Shown here piece by piece: positions 14,212 to 27,616 of a stretch of 64,000 bases of DNA (its first letter is position 1; each line of letters starts with the position of its first letter). A program made the position numbers and the translations under genes. Below the pieces are notes generated by a model. That model was given only the letters and a program-made list of their open reading frames with translations. It was not told the DNA's origin and ran no database searches. Source of the DNA: Rotaria sordida (lineage: Eukaryota; Rotifera; Eurotatoria; Philodinida; Philodinidae); assembly GCA_905250125.1 (NCBI GenBank), contig CAJNOL010000444.1, positions 1 through 64,000 on the forward strand, given 5' to 3'.

Positions 14212-15395
14212 ATGGCACTCAATATATTTTCAATTATTAATATTTGGTCTCGAAATAAGCAACCATATGGTAAAATTGGAGAGGTAAATTAAATATTATC
14301 TTAAATAAGTAAAATTTAAAAACAATTACAAATTTTGAAAAAAAAAACATTCTTAATCTCTTATCTAGATTGAAGACTCTTTTTTTTTTCTATGATTAGA
14401 TTGAATGTATTGATACAAATAATGATTCAACATTAACAACAAACCCATTTGCTCTACGCGCCAATGATTTATATATTGGCACAAGTGATGGGTAAGTTTT
14501 TATTCTTGCCTTGTTGAACATATAAGTGAGAAAAGAAAAAGAAATGTCGATTCGATTAAATGCCACTATCGTTCGTTTGCTTTTCTTGCCTAACAGCAAT
14601 AAGTGACATTCAATTGTATTTCGAGGTCACAAAGATCACATTTTCTATATGTTGATCATGCTCATATATAATATCTATAAGCATAAACATCGAATCATAG
14701 TTAATTGACTTATTGACGGTAGATAGATAGCTTGTGTTGTCATTGACATAGCTTATATTTTTTATCCTTGAATTTCATTTATTTTTATCAAACAATCTAC
14801 TGTTAATAACTCAAGGGATTCAATACTTTCATTCGATTTAGAATTTATTAATCGACATGCGTGCGTTTACATTGAACAAAAAGAGAAAAAAAAAGAAGCA
14901 AATGAATCGTTTGTCCCTGAAGAATTACGGTGCCTTGTATGAGTTTTTTTTTTTAATGCTTGTCGTATTAATCACCCGTCGTGTGTGTATTACGGGTAGA
15001 AAAAAAGCCTCTTTTCCGAAGAGAGATATCCAATAATATGTATAGCACTTGTGCACAACTTGCCAGATCTTCTTCTTTTTTTTTTTTATGAAGATAAATT
15101 ATGGATATGTTGAGATGATGTCAATGAATGGTATCTTAGGAAGTTCTTCCTCTTATCCTATTTTGACCATGGAATACGATAGATAGGCGATGAGACATGT
15201 CAGTAATAGATCAAGAGTCAAACGTCTGTATAGAATAATTTAGCACTATCGCCATGTGTTGAATATCGATATATATTATATAAGGCAACCAGAATGTACA
15301 AACAGTTAAAGCATGTGCAATATTCAGTAACAAAAAAAAGAATGAATAATGACTTACAGCTTATAATTGCAGTCATTATTTAGTTTCTTTTGAAT

Positions 15396-15431
<36 letters not shown>

Positions 15432-15737
15432 TATTTCTCAACAATATTATATGCGTGCATTTCAGCAATTTACATGTTGAACAACAAGAATGCATTATAA
15501 CAAAAAAAAAAAAACACACCTTTGAAACAATGACATACTCGTCAGTAAAAATATAAAAAAAAGAAAGATGCTTTTACGCTTGAGTTTGATTATTTGCATA
15601 GAGAATGATGCATATAGAAGAAGATGTCGGAACATCCTTGGAAAAAAATAGCGGAAAAGAAAGAGAGCGAAACAAATTGAACTGTCACACGATTGCCTGA
15701 TGTCCGTGATTAGGAGAACTGTTGTTTTTTCTCTTTT

Positions 15738-15777
<40 letters not shown>

Positions 15778-18700
15778 TTTCGTGCTGCCGTTCACGATCA
15801 GATTAGAATTCCATATAAGAAAAGAAATAATAATGACATGTCATGCAAATTTTAATTTGCTTGTTGAATGCCAAATCTTTATTAATTATCATATAAAATA
15901 GTTATATATTTCTTATTTTATTAAAAAAAAAAAAAAGAAAAATGTCATATTCAAATATTTGGTTCATAAGAACAGGAAATAATCTATGACAATTTAAGAG
16001 AGATCAAACGACAGTCATTTTTATTTATTTTTTTTTATAAATGTGTCATCGAGAGATAATTACAAAGAAGTTATTCAATTGTTTTATAAAACGAACAATG
16101 AATGAATAGAAGACAAAACAAAAAAAAAAGAAAAGAAAAGAAACGAGTTCAGATAAATAATAACTATATTTCGTAAGAGAATGAGTCTCATGAGTCTGGT
16201 ATAAGAACGATAGTGATCGATTAATTGGCCTAGCATGAATCTCTATTTGGTAGAAATGATGTTTTCCAAACGGATCTAGTTTCATGCTGTGATGTAATGT
16301 AATGCCTCCGCCTTTTTTTTTCTCTTTTACACATAACATACATTCAAAGAATAGAAAAAGCAACGGTCGCCTTTGGTCATTCATTCAGTATAATCAATAG
16401 TTAACATCAAACAAAATCTCTCGTATAATAGTGATGAATATAAGGGTGGACACTTTTTTTTCTTCTGTGTTTTCCTTTTCTATTACTTGAACAAAGGACA
16501 AAGAAAGAAAAGAGAAAAAAAAAGAGAACAAGCAATAGAGAGAAACAGGTTCTATCATATTTCTGCATTGCCTTTCTTCTTCTTCTTATTCTCCATCATC
16601 ATTGTCTCGTCTCGTTTCTCTCTCGGCATGTTGTGCACTACAGAGTGATAGTAATGTAAATGACGACTTTCTTCCTGTATATATAAATATATATACATTC
16701 AACGTTATCATTTTGATTAAATATTTCATGATTATCAATCGAATTTTAAATTTAATCGAATTTATCGTCATTATGACGGTGTTGACATGTATTGTATCTC
16801 AACAACATCAACGACAATTATCATCATCATCATCAAATCAATTATTTCATATTGTTACAGCATTAAAACCATTTCATTCTCAACTATGTCAATTTAAATT
16901 TGAAAATTGTATTCAAGATTCTTCATATGCTGATCAATTAAATAATCATTGTAATATATATTCACGTTTACGTGATTGTTTTCGTTCATTACTTGATGAA
17001 TCTCAATGTTTATCATTACAACTTAAACATGAATATAAAAAAGCTAAACAAAATGAATATGAAGCATGTGGTGTTAGATCATCATATGAATCTATACGTT
17101 CATCATTTTATACTTCCTCATCATCAAAATTGAATATTACCTATCTAACAATATTCATTCTATTCATTATATTTATTTCTTGATCATTTATTTGCAAAAA
17201 AATTTTTTTTCTCTATCTACAACATCCGGTGATTTAATGGTCGAATGCGTTTCTTTCTTTTTTTTCTTCATCTTCAATTTTACATCATTATTTATCAATG
17301 TTAGACGCATTCATTATTCTCGTTGTCGTATTAATTGAATCTCTATGAACATAAAAAATATTAGGCCTTGTGCTCGATGATTAAGATAAATAGTCAATAT
17401 TAATCAAATCGTAATTGAACTCCGTCTATGTATTCACACTTTCCCTTTTTTGTTTCTTTTTTTTTGAACATAGAAAAAGTTTTTAGTTCGATTAATTGAT
17501 TATTTTGGGTTTTTTTTTTTTCGTTTACGCAATGTTGCTGATGTCTCGTTGTTATTTATATAAATGAAAGTGGAGAAATAAAATACTTTTCATAGACAAA
17601 AACATATACATCAGTAATCGTCTCTACAATTTAGTCTTATGTAAAGTGGATGTTATTGTACATATACAAGTTCATTTAGCCTCGAGGAATATTTTTCTAG
17701 TCGAATATGATGTTGTCAAAGAAGAATGCGATAAAAAAAAACGAACATTGAGATAAGTGGGTCCTTCTGACAAAATTGGATATTAGAAACACCTGTTACA
17801 ACTGTTGCAGCTAATCAAGTAACAGAATGAGACAAAAGAATTGTTCAGTGATATATATATGCATTTGTAACCTTTTAATAATATGTACAATGAATGATAT
17901 ATTGTCTTTTTAAAAGAAAAGAAAACATTTTGATATCGGTTTTTTTTTGTTGTTCAAGAATGAACATATAAATTCAAAGGCATTTAAATATTCTCGGAAA
18001 GAAGAACAAAAAATATTCACTGAATATTTAATGTTATAAAGAGGAAAAAAAAAGAAGATGAGTTCTGTAATTATTTTTTTTTTTTTTTATTATTTCTTTG
18101 GAGAACTTTTGAAATAAATAGATTTTATTTTATTTTTAGTCTTATTCACAAGTTTCGTATACGAGAAAAAACATCTGATGACTCGACACCTAGTGAAACA
18201 AAAGGATATGAATGTCTTTGTATTGGTAGTCAAAATCTTGGAACAGTAAAACAATTTAAAAAAAAAAGAAAGAAAGAAAGAAACTAATTTATTCTCTTCT
18301 ATTTTCTTTATAGCGTAAACCAATTATAAAAATAAAAGTAGTGCGAGTATCTCTTCATCGTGTATTTACATTGAGTGATAATTTTCTTCAAATATTTGAT
18401 AGTGATAATTTACAAGTAAGACAAAAATAAATAAATAAATGTATTTTTATTGAATTTATTCATCTTTTTATTTAGCCTATTCCGAATATAAAATTAAAAA
18501 ATGTTTCAACATTTGGTATATCAAATACTTCTGATCAACATCAAGGAGGATATATTGACGTAAGAATGAGATATACAATGCTGTAAAATATTATAGAACT
18601 ATCTTTCGTTTTTAACTTCTTTGAAACTTTATTCATGATCAATATCACTTTTTTCCGTTTTAAATTCACCATCAAATATATAGATTCACATCAGAGATGA

Positions 18701-21700
18701 AATCAGTTCGATTAAGGAATGTATTAATTTCTAAAATTGATTGAAATCAGAATGGAAACTGATTATTTTAGAATTACTAATTTTACATATTTCTACATGA
18801 CTTCATAATCTCGATTCTAACCTTTTCCGTGATGAATTCCAACCACAACTACATTTGAACCTAATCTCATTTAAAATTGATACTCTAATATAGAGTATAT
18901 CAATAGTTATGATCATTGTATAAACCAAATTTCCTCAACACTAGAAAAGATCGCACTTTGATTACAACACAAAACTAGACTTTTTTCTTTTCTATACTGA
19001 AAACCAAATGCAATATGTTTTTTTTTCGACATCATCTAAATCTTTTATAGTTCAGTTGCAATTATTTGTTTGATTTATTGAAAAATAATCGGATTATGTA
19101 TGCATCGCTTCAAAGTAGTTCATTGATGGTTCTTTAAAAACTTTGATAGCTATGAAAACGAATATGCTATATAGAGATGTCGGCTTAGTATGAGTATTTG
19201 AATTAAGAAAATATTTTAATATTGTGATATTAGTGTTTAAAATATAATTTAATACGTTAGTATTAGTATTGAAATATAATTAGCATTAAATTGGTATTAT
19301 TTAAGACATTATTTGTGAGTATTAGTATTAAAGTAATGATATTTTAATACTAATACAAAAGCATTAAAAATAGTCTAAGTTAATGCAATGCTAAGCTACC
19401 GCTCCTAATTGCTATATCATTTTATAGCTCATCCTATTGTTAAAATTGGTTGTTCGTTTTTTTTTGGTAAGAGTTCATCAGAGTAGATAGATGTTTATGA
19501 AATCATAATAAAATATTTCAATGATCTGAAGTAAATAAAAATGAGAAAAATTTCAAAAATATCGATAAGAAAACCCAGTACTTATTGTTTTCGGTATCGA
19601 AAAAAGTCTAATTTTTGTGTTGTAAACAAGTATTATCTTTTCCAATCCCCTTTAAAACAGAAAAATGTTTTGGATTGAACTAGATCAGTAGTGAAATTAT
19701 ATGTATTTATACAGTAACACTCTGAATATTTGTTAGCTTAATATCAATTCGATTTCAGAAAAATACGAACCGATCCTATCTCGGATTGACATGTGAATCT
19801 ATATATTGGTAGGGAATTTAAAACGATAAAAGTGATATTGATGAAGAATAAAATTCGAAAGAAATCAAAGGTGAAAAGTAATTCTATAATTTTTCATAGC
19901 ATTGTATATAATAAATATTAATTTAGATATGTGTATCAACAAAACGAAATAAAATACAAATCTATCGATTAGATAAAATAAATATTAATTTAATATATGA
20001 AATATCTGTTCAAGATTCATTTATATCAATTGTATGTTTAATTATCGAAAGTCTATTTTTATTTATTATAACTGATTTATTTTCTCTTGTTTTTGTTTTA
20101 GTCAATGGATGATCATGGTATTATTGGATGTTCTGAAACAGAATATTTTTCTTATGATTCATTAAATAGTAATGATCGTCGATCAATAAGTTCCTTTACG
20201 AGTATATTAAAATTAGATGATCCTAATACAACAGCTTGTTTTACTAATATTTCTCCGGTAAGTATTATTTTTCAATTTAAATTCAAATCCTAGATAATGA
20301 TTTATTATGTAAATATTTTTTTACAGAGATCGATATTTATTCTACAAATATGTATTGAACAAGTTTTGAATATATGATGATGATGATGATTCATTTCTAA
20401 TATTCCTCGTTATCTCTCTTGTAAAGTTCATCAGATAAAAGTAAAAGAAAATTGATCGATACGATCCTAACAATTTTGTTTTACATTTCAAATTTTGAAG
20501 AAATTATTGTTGTCACAAGCATTCTTAAATTATTATTAATTGAATCATTTTTGCTAAGAAATAACAAACTATAGCTAAAATTTTATCGAATTTAGGGTTA
20601 TAAGTCTAGTTGTTGCCTTACCCGAATTTCGCCAATAAGACTTTCGCCAACCGAACATTCGCCAGTGGTGAAAGTCCACTGTACTTTCGCCAACACACTA
20701 CCTGGACTCTCACCAATTGGCGAATGTCCACTGTACTTTCACCAATACATCCTCCGGAATTTCGCCAATTGGCGAGAGTCCACCGGACTTTCGTCAATGT
20801 ATCTTTGGACTCTCGCCAATTGGCGAATGTCCACTGCACTTTCGGTAGTGTTTGAGCATCGTATGTCAGTCAAAGGCACACTAGTATAAAGTATATATAT
20901 ATATTATATAACAGAAAGACGAAAAGAGTTATCCTTTGCCAAATTTACACAACACATCTGCTGCTATTCGGCAGATGGCCCTCGCTACTTATATAAGAAG
21001 ACCAACTTAAATTTAGAATAGGGTCGGAGTGTATCATCATCGAAACTAACAGAGGGTAGCTTACGCGTGAATTACAAAGATCTTCATCGTCTACATTAAT
21101 TACTGAAAATAATGAGATGTATTCTGACGCCCTCAGTCCTCACATGTGTCCTTGATTTATATTCTTCTGTGAAGATTGGCGAAATTCCATCGGACTTTTG
21201 TTGATACTTCTTCCCGAACTCTCGCCAATTGACGAAAATCCACTGTACTTTCGCCATTACACTCCCTGGACTCTCGCCAATTGGCGAAAATTCAGTGGAC
21301 ATTCGCCAATACACCCAGGGACTTTCGGCAATTGGCGAAAATCTGGTGGATTTTCGTCAATATATCCCTGGACTATCGCCATCGGCGAATGTCCAGTTGG
21401 CGAAAGTCTTATTGGCGAAATTCAGGAACCCCTATTTGTTAGTAGAATATTCTGAAAATTTCAAGTCAAAACATCCCGAGATATTAAAGTCTCAAAAACA
21501 GAAAATTTTAGAAGTTTTCATGGAATATGAGTGATTTTTGGAATGTCGATATCTCGGGAAGGAAACATTGTTTTCAGTGTGGGTATGGGAATAGTTGTTG
21601 ACTTTTAACTCACACCCACATCTACATCCTCAAGAAATAGTCAAAAAGAAAATGCACATAGATGAAAATATGATCCAATGTTATAGAGTTATATTCAGTT

Positions 21701-24700
21701 CTTGCCGAAATTTTATTGTTATGATACCAGTTGAATACGAATGAAATAGCACAGAAAAATAAAGCTTTGTTTTCTCTATCACTTCATAAAAAAAAGAAAA
21801 TTTTCTGAAGTCTTCCATACTAAAATAATTTACTTCCACTACTTTTTTTAGGTATGCCTAAGTATTTAGTTAATTAAATTTATCCAATAAAATCTAATAG
21901 AATGAAATTATCAAATATGAAATTCATAAATATTTTCTAGGGACAATATTTACTTAATGGTCCTAATGTTGGTGTTACAACATCTTTACAAGGTATGAGT
22001 CAACGTGCTCCAATTATGTTTATTAGTTCACCTATAAATTTTATTTATTCACATCCTTATTTAATTGTTCTTGTCAGAGATTATATACATATATATAGGT
22101 ATTAATTTTCTTTAAAAATTTTCATAAAAAATAAAACAACATTCTATCAAATTTTTTATTTTAGTTATTTAGATGATCAACTTAAACAAGAAATACCTTT
22201 AAAATATTGTCGAACATTATTAACAATGCAACAAGAAAATATTAAAAATATTATTGTTACTAATAAAGATAATATTTATTTACTTGTACCACTTAGTCTT
22301 GAAGAACAAATTGAACAATTATTGAATAGTTATCGATTACAAGAAGCATTAACATTAGCAGAAAGTACTTGTTCATCAATTAAACAACGTAATACAAATC
22401 GACTTGTTTTATCAACAAAAAAACGTATTGCACTTATTGAATTTACTTCAATGAATGTTGTTCGTGCATTAAGTTTATTTGATGATATTAATTTGGATTT
22501 TCATGAAGTAAAAAAACAAAAAAATTCTTTTTTTTTTTTCTTATAAAAAAAATCAATCTCTTCATTTTATTTAGATTATGACACAAATACCAAATTTTCT
22601 ACCATTAAATTCTCCATGGCCAAATATAGATGAAAATCTTAAAAATCAATATATTCAATGGTTAAATGCATTTTGTGATTATATGAGAAAAAAATCAGCA
22701 GAATTTTCTCGTCAATCAGTAAGAAAAAAAAACTGAGATTATTTCATTATCGGAAAGAATCAATGTGTTAGATGAGTAAAGTCAATTCTTCTAAGAATTG
22801 AAATCGTTTAGAAATGGGCAAATCAAGAATGATTTCAAAAAAAAAAATAGCAGAAAAACTATAAATAACTGAACTCCTCAAGTTTTCTTTAGTATCGAGA
22901 CTGGAATTTCTGCTTAGTCTCTAGACCAAAAAAAGACTATTATGGACGTCAAAATATAAGATAAATCAATGTTTTTTGAATAGGAACATCAGAGAGACTT
23001 GTGGTTTTCACCATTTAAGAGACAAGACTCAAGCTATTGATTGATCAGCAATTGATCAATCAGGTAAGTTCTTGGTGGAGATTTTTTTCAAAACGATATT
23101 CTGAAATCATCTTCCTTTCAGTTTAGACTTATGATATAACTAGCCAATAGAAAAATTTCTTCTCTTTCGATCTACGCAAGACCGCAATTCCTAGTTTGTT
23201 CCGTTCGATAGTTATACGGGTTTTTCTGAGATCCTAAATTTCAGTCAATTGACCTGTAATCACCCGGACATATGATTAGTCAACTGTTGACCAATCAACT
23301 TTCGATGGCTCCGAATCTTCTCTCTTGAGTGATGAAAACCACAGGTTTCTATGACGTTCCTATTGAAAGTTATTCAAATAAACATTGACCTGCCTTACAT
23401 TTGGGCGTCGATAATAGTTCTGTTTATCTCTTCAAATAATCTATCAGATTTTTCATTCTTAAATCCATTGAATCAGATGTTTTTCTAACCAAAGAACTAC
23501 CACTCCCACTATAATCTGCCCTTTCAACTTATATTGAATTCACAAGAAGATCTCGATAAGACTAGAAAAATTCTAAAAGAGTTCATACCCAAGGATCTAT
23601 CCATCCGAGTTATGACCGTTTTATTGAGTTTTATAGATAGGTCGAAGGATCCTTAGAATATTTTGAAAATTTTACTCGAAAAGACTGTTCAATTTGTCGA
23701 GATATTCAATTTTCAACAAACAGTCGCTTGCAAAGAACATGTCTTGATGTGTAGATTCTTGTTTGTTTTGTTTTTTTAGGACTATTATCCAGCACTATTA
23801 AAAGCATATTTAATTGTTACATCTCGTGAAATAATCATTGAATTTATTCAAACAAATTCTTCATATATTCCAGTTGATTATTGTAAAATTCTTATTGATG
23901 CACAACATTATCATGCTACAGCATTACTTTATTCTGCGCATGAAAAACATGAACAAGCAATTGATATATGGAAAAAGTAATGCATAATATATGTATATAT
24001 ATATTATTTAAATCTATCTAATGATCTTTATATTTAGCGTAGACTTGTATCAAATGAATATTCGAATGATGAAACATTTCCTGGTATATGGATTATTGCA
24101 AAATATATACTTGAACGAAATATTGATCGATCATTAGAATTTTCTATTGCAACATGGTTATTAGAACGACATGAAGAAGAATTAGCATTAAAAGTAATGT
24201 AATTAATATCTTCTTTTTTTTCTTTTTATTTTTATAGAAAGAGAAATAAAACAAAAACCTATGATTTTTAGATTTTCACTAGTAAATATCAAAGTGAATC
24301 AAATAATGATCCATTCTCTTCAAAACAAGTTATTAATTTAATAAAAACACATCCAATTGCATTAGTAACTTATCTTGAATATGCTGTATTTAAACTTAAA
24401 CTTGAAGTAAGTTTCAAAAAGAATCAAGATTCTTTTCGATAGTCTATTTTAATTGATTTTTTTTTGAATTAAATATATCATAGTGAATGATAGAACATGG
24501 AAAAGAAATTTTTTACTCTTCATAAGCAATTAGAAGCTCTAATTTGAATAGACACTTTTTCGAAGAATTTCTCTTTTGTATACGCCTATAAAATCAAATG
24601 AAGACAGTTATTTGAAATAGTTTATCAGTAAATGATTATTTCTACTTATTAAAAAAAACAAAAACATCATTAGAAAATTATCTTGTTGACTGTGTTTAGT

Positions 24701-26590
24701 TTTGAATGGTCTCTATCTGAAAGTAGCATTAGATCTCATCAAATCTAAATAAAGAGTTTCGAATTTCATCAAAATTTATGAGATTTAAGACAAAATTTGA
24801 TCAATTTTATAATTCTTTTTTATTATTCAAATAATAACATCGGGTAGATCATTCAAAGTAGATCACAGTTAATATGAACAATAGACATAAATCTATGGCT
24901 TGTCCATACTACAAATACGTTATTTTTTAGTTGAAGTTCCAAGAATTGATTCGAATTAGTGGATCCATACTTAAAGACAATATTTTTTCTGATATTCACA
25001 AGTGCGAGTGTCTGTTAGTGATTCATATTAGAAATAATCAACTTTGAATGTTCTATCAGATGCTATTATTTGAATATTCAAAAAGGACTATGAAATTAGT
25101 CGGTGTTTGTCTGAAATCTCATTAATTTCGACCAATAGGAAAACTTTCTTTTTTTTTTTATAGATTCCATAGAGTCTGATAAGTTTCAAATAGAACAATC
25201 AAAATGGAGCAGAACTATTAAGAACAATAGACAGGACAACAAATTCCCAATACTAGAAATGTTATCTTTGAAAGCACGATCCAAAATTTAGTACATCCCT
25301 AGTCCTAGTATCCAGTTCCAAGTTATAGTCATGACCATTGATATCTAGTGGTTGTTGCAATGTTTAGATGAGTTTTATTCCTTTCTTCTTCTTCATTTTA
25401 TTTTTGTCTCTACATATACATCCATTCTAAGTGCCCAAAACGCTTGCAGAAGTCACAGATAAGCTCACGATATTTGAATTACGATCGAAGATGATGACTG
25501 ATTGATTCACAACCTTGGCATAGTTTGTACTACATCTATAGTAACGTCTTTTTTTGTTGACTGCAAGTATTAACAGAATATTTTTTGTCGAATGAATTTT
25601 TGCTACTATCAATTGTCCATGAATGGTAGATATACCGAACTGATAAACATCTTGTTCTTCTTGTTATTTTTAGACTGATGAAATTCATACAATGTTAGTT
25701 AATATTTATCTTGATCAAATTTTATCAAAATCAGATATTGATAATGAACAAACACGGTTCAATAAAAATTTTTCTTAAACTTTATTTAATTTTTACTTTG
25801 TTAAATTTTAGTTCTAAACTACAAGCATTTATAATAACATCGAATTCTTATCGTGTTCAAACTATTTTAAATCGAATTAATCAAACAAATCGATTACAAC
25901 GTGAAGTAGCTCTTCTCTATGGCAAAGTATAATTTTCTAACTATGTCTATTATTTATTTTTTGTTCTATTTATAATTTTAAATATTTAGATGAATAAATT
26001 TGAACAAGCTTTTCGAATACTTGTTGATGAACTTGAAGATTTTGAATATGCTGAAAATTATTGTATAGCTTTATCACAAGGAAAATCAAGTGATGATAGA
26101 AAAATAGTTGCTCATGTTTTATTTAAAGTTTTTCTTAATTCATTAAACAAGTAAAATTATTTTATAAATATATTTCATTGAGATTTTTTTTTTTGTCTAT
26201 TTATAATTAACAATATTTAGATATCCAAATGAAATAAAAACAGCATTACTTCGTCTTCTTTGTAATAATGAAATTGAATTTGATTTTATTGAAGTTTTAC
26301 AACATTTACCATCTCATTGGTCTTTAGCATCATTATCTCAAATTCTTCTACGTGCTTTACGTACTTATTCATATACTCAACGATCAACTAAAATTGAATC
26401 ATCTTTAATTCGTGTACAAAATGAAAAATTAAATATAAAATTACGTCAATTAAAATGTTTAAATACAATGATTAATGAACAACGTCAATGTAAACATTGT
26501 TTACAACAATTTTATGAAACATCATGTGTTATTTATCAAGATGGAAGTCAAGTTCATGTTCATTGTGCAAAAAATTATAATCGAAATTAA
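14212..26590 (+). CDS. TGFBRAP1: TGFBRAP1/Vps3-like CORVET tethering subunit
   Basis: TGFBRAP1 (yeast Vps3) is the CORVET subunit that contacts Rab5 on early endosomes. Seventeen exons fit: 14212-14283, 14400-14491, 18140-18245, 18314-18415, 18476-18559, 19927-20031, 20102-20257, 21941-22098, 22165-22507, 22575-22718, 23780-23976, 24043-24193, 24272-24406, 25674-25756, 25812-25926, 25990-26150 and 26221-26590. All phases close, giving 2574 nt and about 857 residues; the human protein has 860. The N-terminal third is a CNH-type domain (LRANDLYIGTSDG near residue 50). The middle has LVPLSLEEQIEQLL, characteristic of the family, then helical clathrin-repeat-like sequence with ALLYGKMNKFEQAFRILVDE. 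The C-terminus is a Vps39_2-like zinc-binding end with CKHC and HVHC. Intron 2 is 3.6 kb and contains another gene; intron 7 contains a transposable element. The exon 14 donor is the weak GTTCAA. Confidence 0.93.
15401..15426 (+). repeat. (CT)n microsatellite
   Basis: Thirteen uninterrupted CT dinucleotides in intron 2 of the TGFBRAP1 gene. A second CT run lies at about 15742-15769. Intron 2 otherwise holds AT-rich sequence from 14492 to 16727 with no other recognisable feature. Confidence 0.95.
15742..15769 (+). repeat. (CT)n microsatellite
   Basis: Second CT dinucleotide run in TGFBRAP1 intron 2, followed directly by a poly-T tract. The two CT runs are about 315 bp apart in otherwise featureless intronic sequence. 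Confidence 0.95.
16728..17183 (+). CDS. Small secreted, probably GPI-anchored Cys-rich protein nested in an intron
   Basis: The single-exon frame starts at the ATG at 16728 and encodes 151 residues; the open frame continues upstream but without another ATG. The N-terminus is hydrophobic (ILNLIEFIVIMTVLTCIVS) and reads as a signal peptide; a second in-frame Met at 16773 would also give one. The body has about six cysteines spaced over 65 residues (LCQFKFENC, NHCN, LRDCFRS, ESQC, EACG). The C-terminus is a Ser-rich stretch followed by the hydrophobic tail YLTIFILFIIFIS with no charged residue after it, as in GPI-anchor signals. It lies wholly inside intron 2 of the TGFBRAP1 gene on the same strand. 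I do not recognise the family; the Cys pattern recalls small extracellular Cys-rich domains. Real gene likely, function unknown. Confidence 0.7.
   Translation: MIINRILNLIEFIVIMTVLTCIVSQQHQRQLSSSSSNQLFHIVTALKPFHSQLCQFKFENCIQDSSYADQLNNHCNIYSRLRDCFRSLLDESQCLSLQLKHEYKKAKQNEYEACGVRSSYESIRSSFYTSSSSKLNITYLTIFILFIIFIS
20621..21426 (+). mobile_element. Non-autonomous DNA transposon with GCCAA-rich ends
   Basis: The outer ends are inverted repeats: left CCCGAATTTCGCCAATAAGA, right the complement with one change near the tip, extending over about 40 bp. Inside each end are several spaced copies of the palindrome CGCCAATTGGCG separated by near-repeats containing TCCACTGTACTTTCGCC. The middle (about 20880-21170) is unrelated AT-rich sequence with no transposase. 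The short frames across it are translations of the repeats and not genes. The element sits in intron 7 of TGFBRAP1. I could not identify a target duplication with confidence. Confidence 0.75.
21433..21565 (+). repeat. Degenerate hairpin repeat (copy of the 45.8 kb hairpin family)
   Basis: The sequence contains CCCGAGATATTAAAGT followed about 75 bp later by ATATCTCGGGAAGGAAACA, an imperfect inverted pair. The same words and order appear at 45795-46010. It directly follows the GCCAA-ended transposon and runs into a telomere-like GT/AC tract. Confidence 0.5.
21577..21630. repeat. Telomere-like GT/AC hairpin tract
   Basis: A short GTGTGGGTATGGG stretch is followed within 25 bp by ACTCACACCCACATCTACAT. 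G/T-rich then A/C-rich sequence could fold as a hairpin. It is one of several such tracts in this window resembling TGTGGG units. Confidence 0.5.
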
Positions 26591-26679
26591 AAACAATTAT
26601 GATTAAATTTTGCTAGATGATTGTTGTGATTTTACAAAAAAAACATTCTTTATTTGTTATTTATATATGATTTCACAAA

Positions 26680-26685
26680 AATAAA
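26680..26685 (+). terminator. Polyadenylation signal AATAAA of TGFBRAP1
   Basis: AATAAA lies about 90 bp after the TGFBRAP1 stop codon in an AT-rich tail, the usual distance for a short 3' UTR. It was identified by motif and position only. Confidence 0.45.
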
Positions 26686-26817
26686 TCTTTTACATGATTC
26701 TATGATTTAACCTATTATTACAATAGATTTCATTGATATTGTAATAGTGATACGTCTAATTTCGCTATTTCATATTTAAAGGAATATATAGATTTTATTG
26801 TCAATGAATCACATTTC

Positions 26818-27612
26818 GATGGAGTGCTAATTGACCGAAAGGCAAAAGATCGAAGGAAAAAATCTCGAAACACAAAATTTTGACAAGAAAAAGCCCGAAA
26901 ATAAAAACATCGAATGGGCAAAATCTTGAAATACAGAATGTCGAACTACAAAATCTTGAAAGGTAAAATATCGAATATGGAAAATCTCGAAAATTCGTAA
27001 AACAATCAATAAGAGTAGATGTCTGCTGAAAACCATATTTCATTATAACGGTCCCAGTCGAGCTCCACTGGCTGATGAGTCACATTTCTTCAAGTGTCAG
27101 TGCCGATTTGAACGTATTTTCCAGCATGAGCGAGTTTGAGTGTCGATCTCGATGATAGTAGGCTTGAATATGAGCTGTTAGTTTACTCATATCCAGTAAT
27201 CATGCTCGATACCGACACTCATACCCTAATCGTCAAGATCTCAAAATGCGGAAGTTGATTCGTAAAAAAATCTCTAAAGTTTACCGTTACTTATCAAAAG
27301 GATATGAAAGAGAAGATGCGATTTTCAAAACACTGCCGAACTTTTTCTTATCGTCTTGCTACTTGCCAATTTTCTTTTGTGTTAATTTTACTCTCTAGCT
27401 GAAGCGGTAAAACACCGCATCATAGCCGATGATGTTTACGTATCCTTTTCATTTCTACATTTTTATCTTTCTTCAACAAACTTATGATTCATAAACCATG
27501 CATCTAACAATTACACTTTTGAGATTATCGAAATTTTCGAGATTTCTATTTCTAGAGTCTTACTTTTCGAGATTTTATCTTTCGATTTTTTTCTTTTCCG
27601 ATAATTGAAACT
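26818..27612. mobile_element. Decayed MULE-like non-autonomous element with TCGAAA-type simple-repeat ends
   Basis: The left end reads GTGCTAATTGACCGAAAGGC and then runs as degenerate ~14-16 bp units such as AAAATCTCGAAA. The right end, reverse-complemented, reads TTTCAATTATCGGAAAAG followed by units of the same type. Both resemble the ends of the MULE element at 39117-42190, which begins GGCATTAAATTGACC. No transposase is left between them. I read it as an internally deleted relative; the boundaries are approximate. Confidence 0.5.
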
Positions 27613-27616
27613 TATT

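Noticed and set aside
20610..21534. Cluster of overlapping frames on both strands with repeated TFANWR/SPIGE words
   Set aside because: They are translations of the GCCAATTGGCGA repeats of the transposon and have no independent start or domain.
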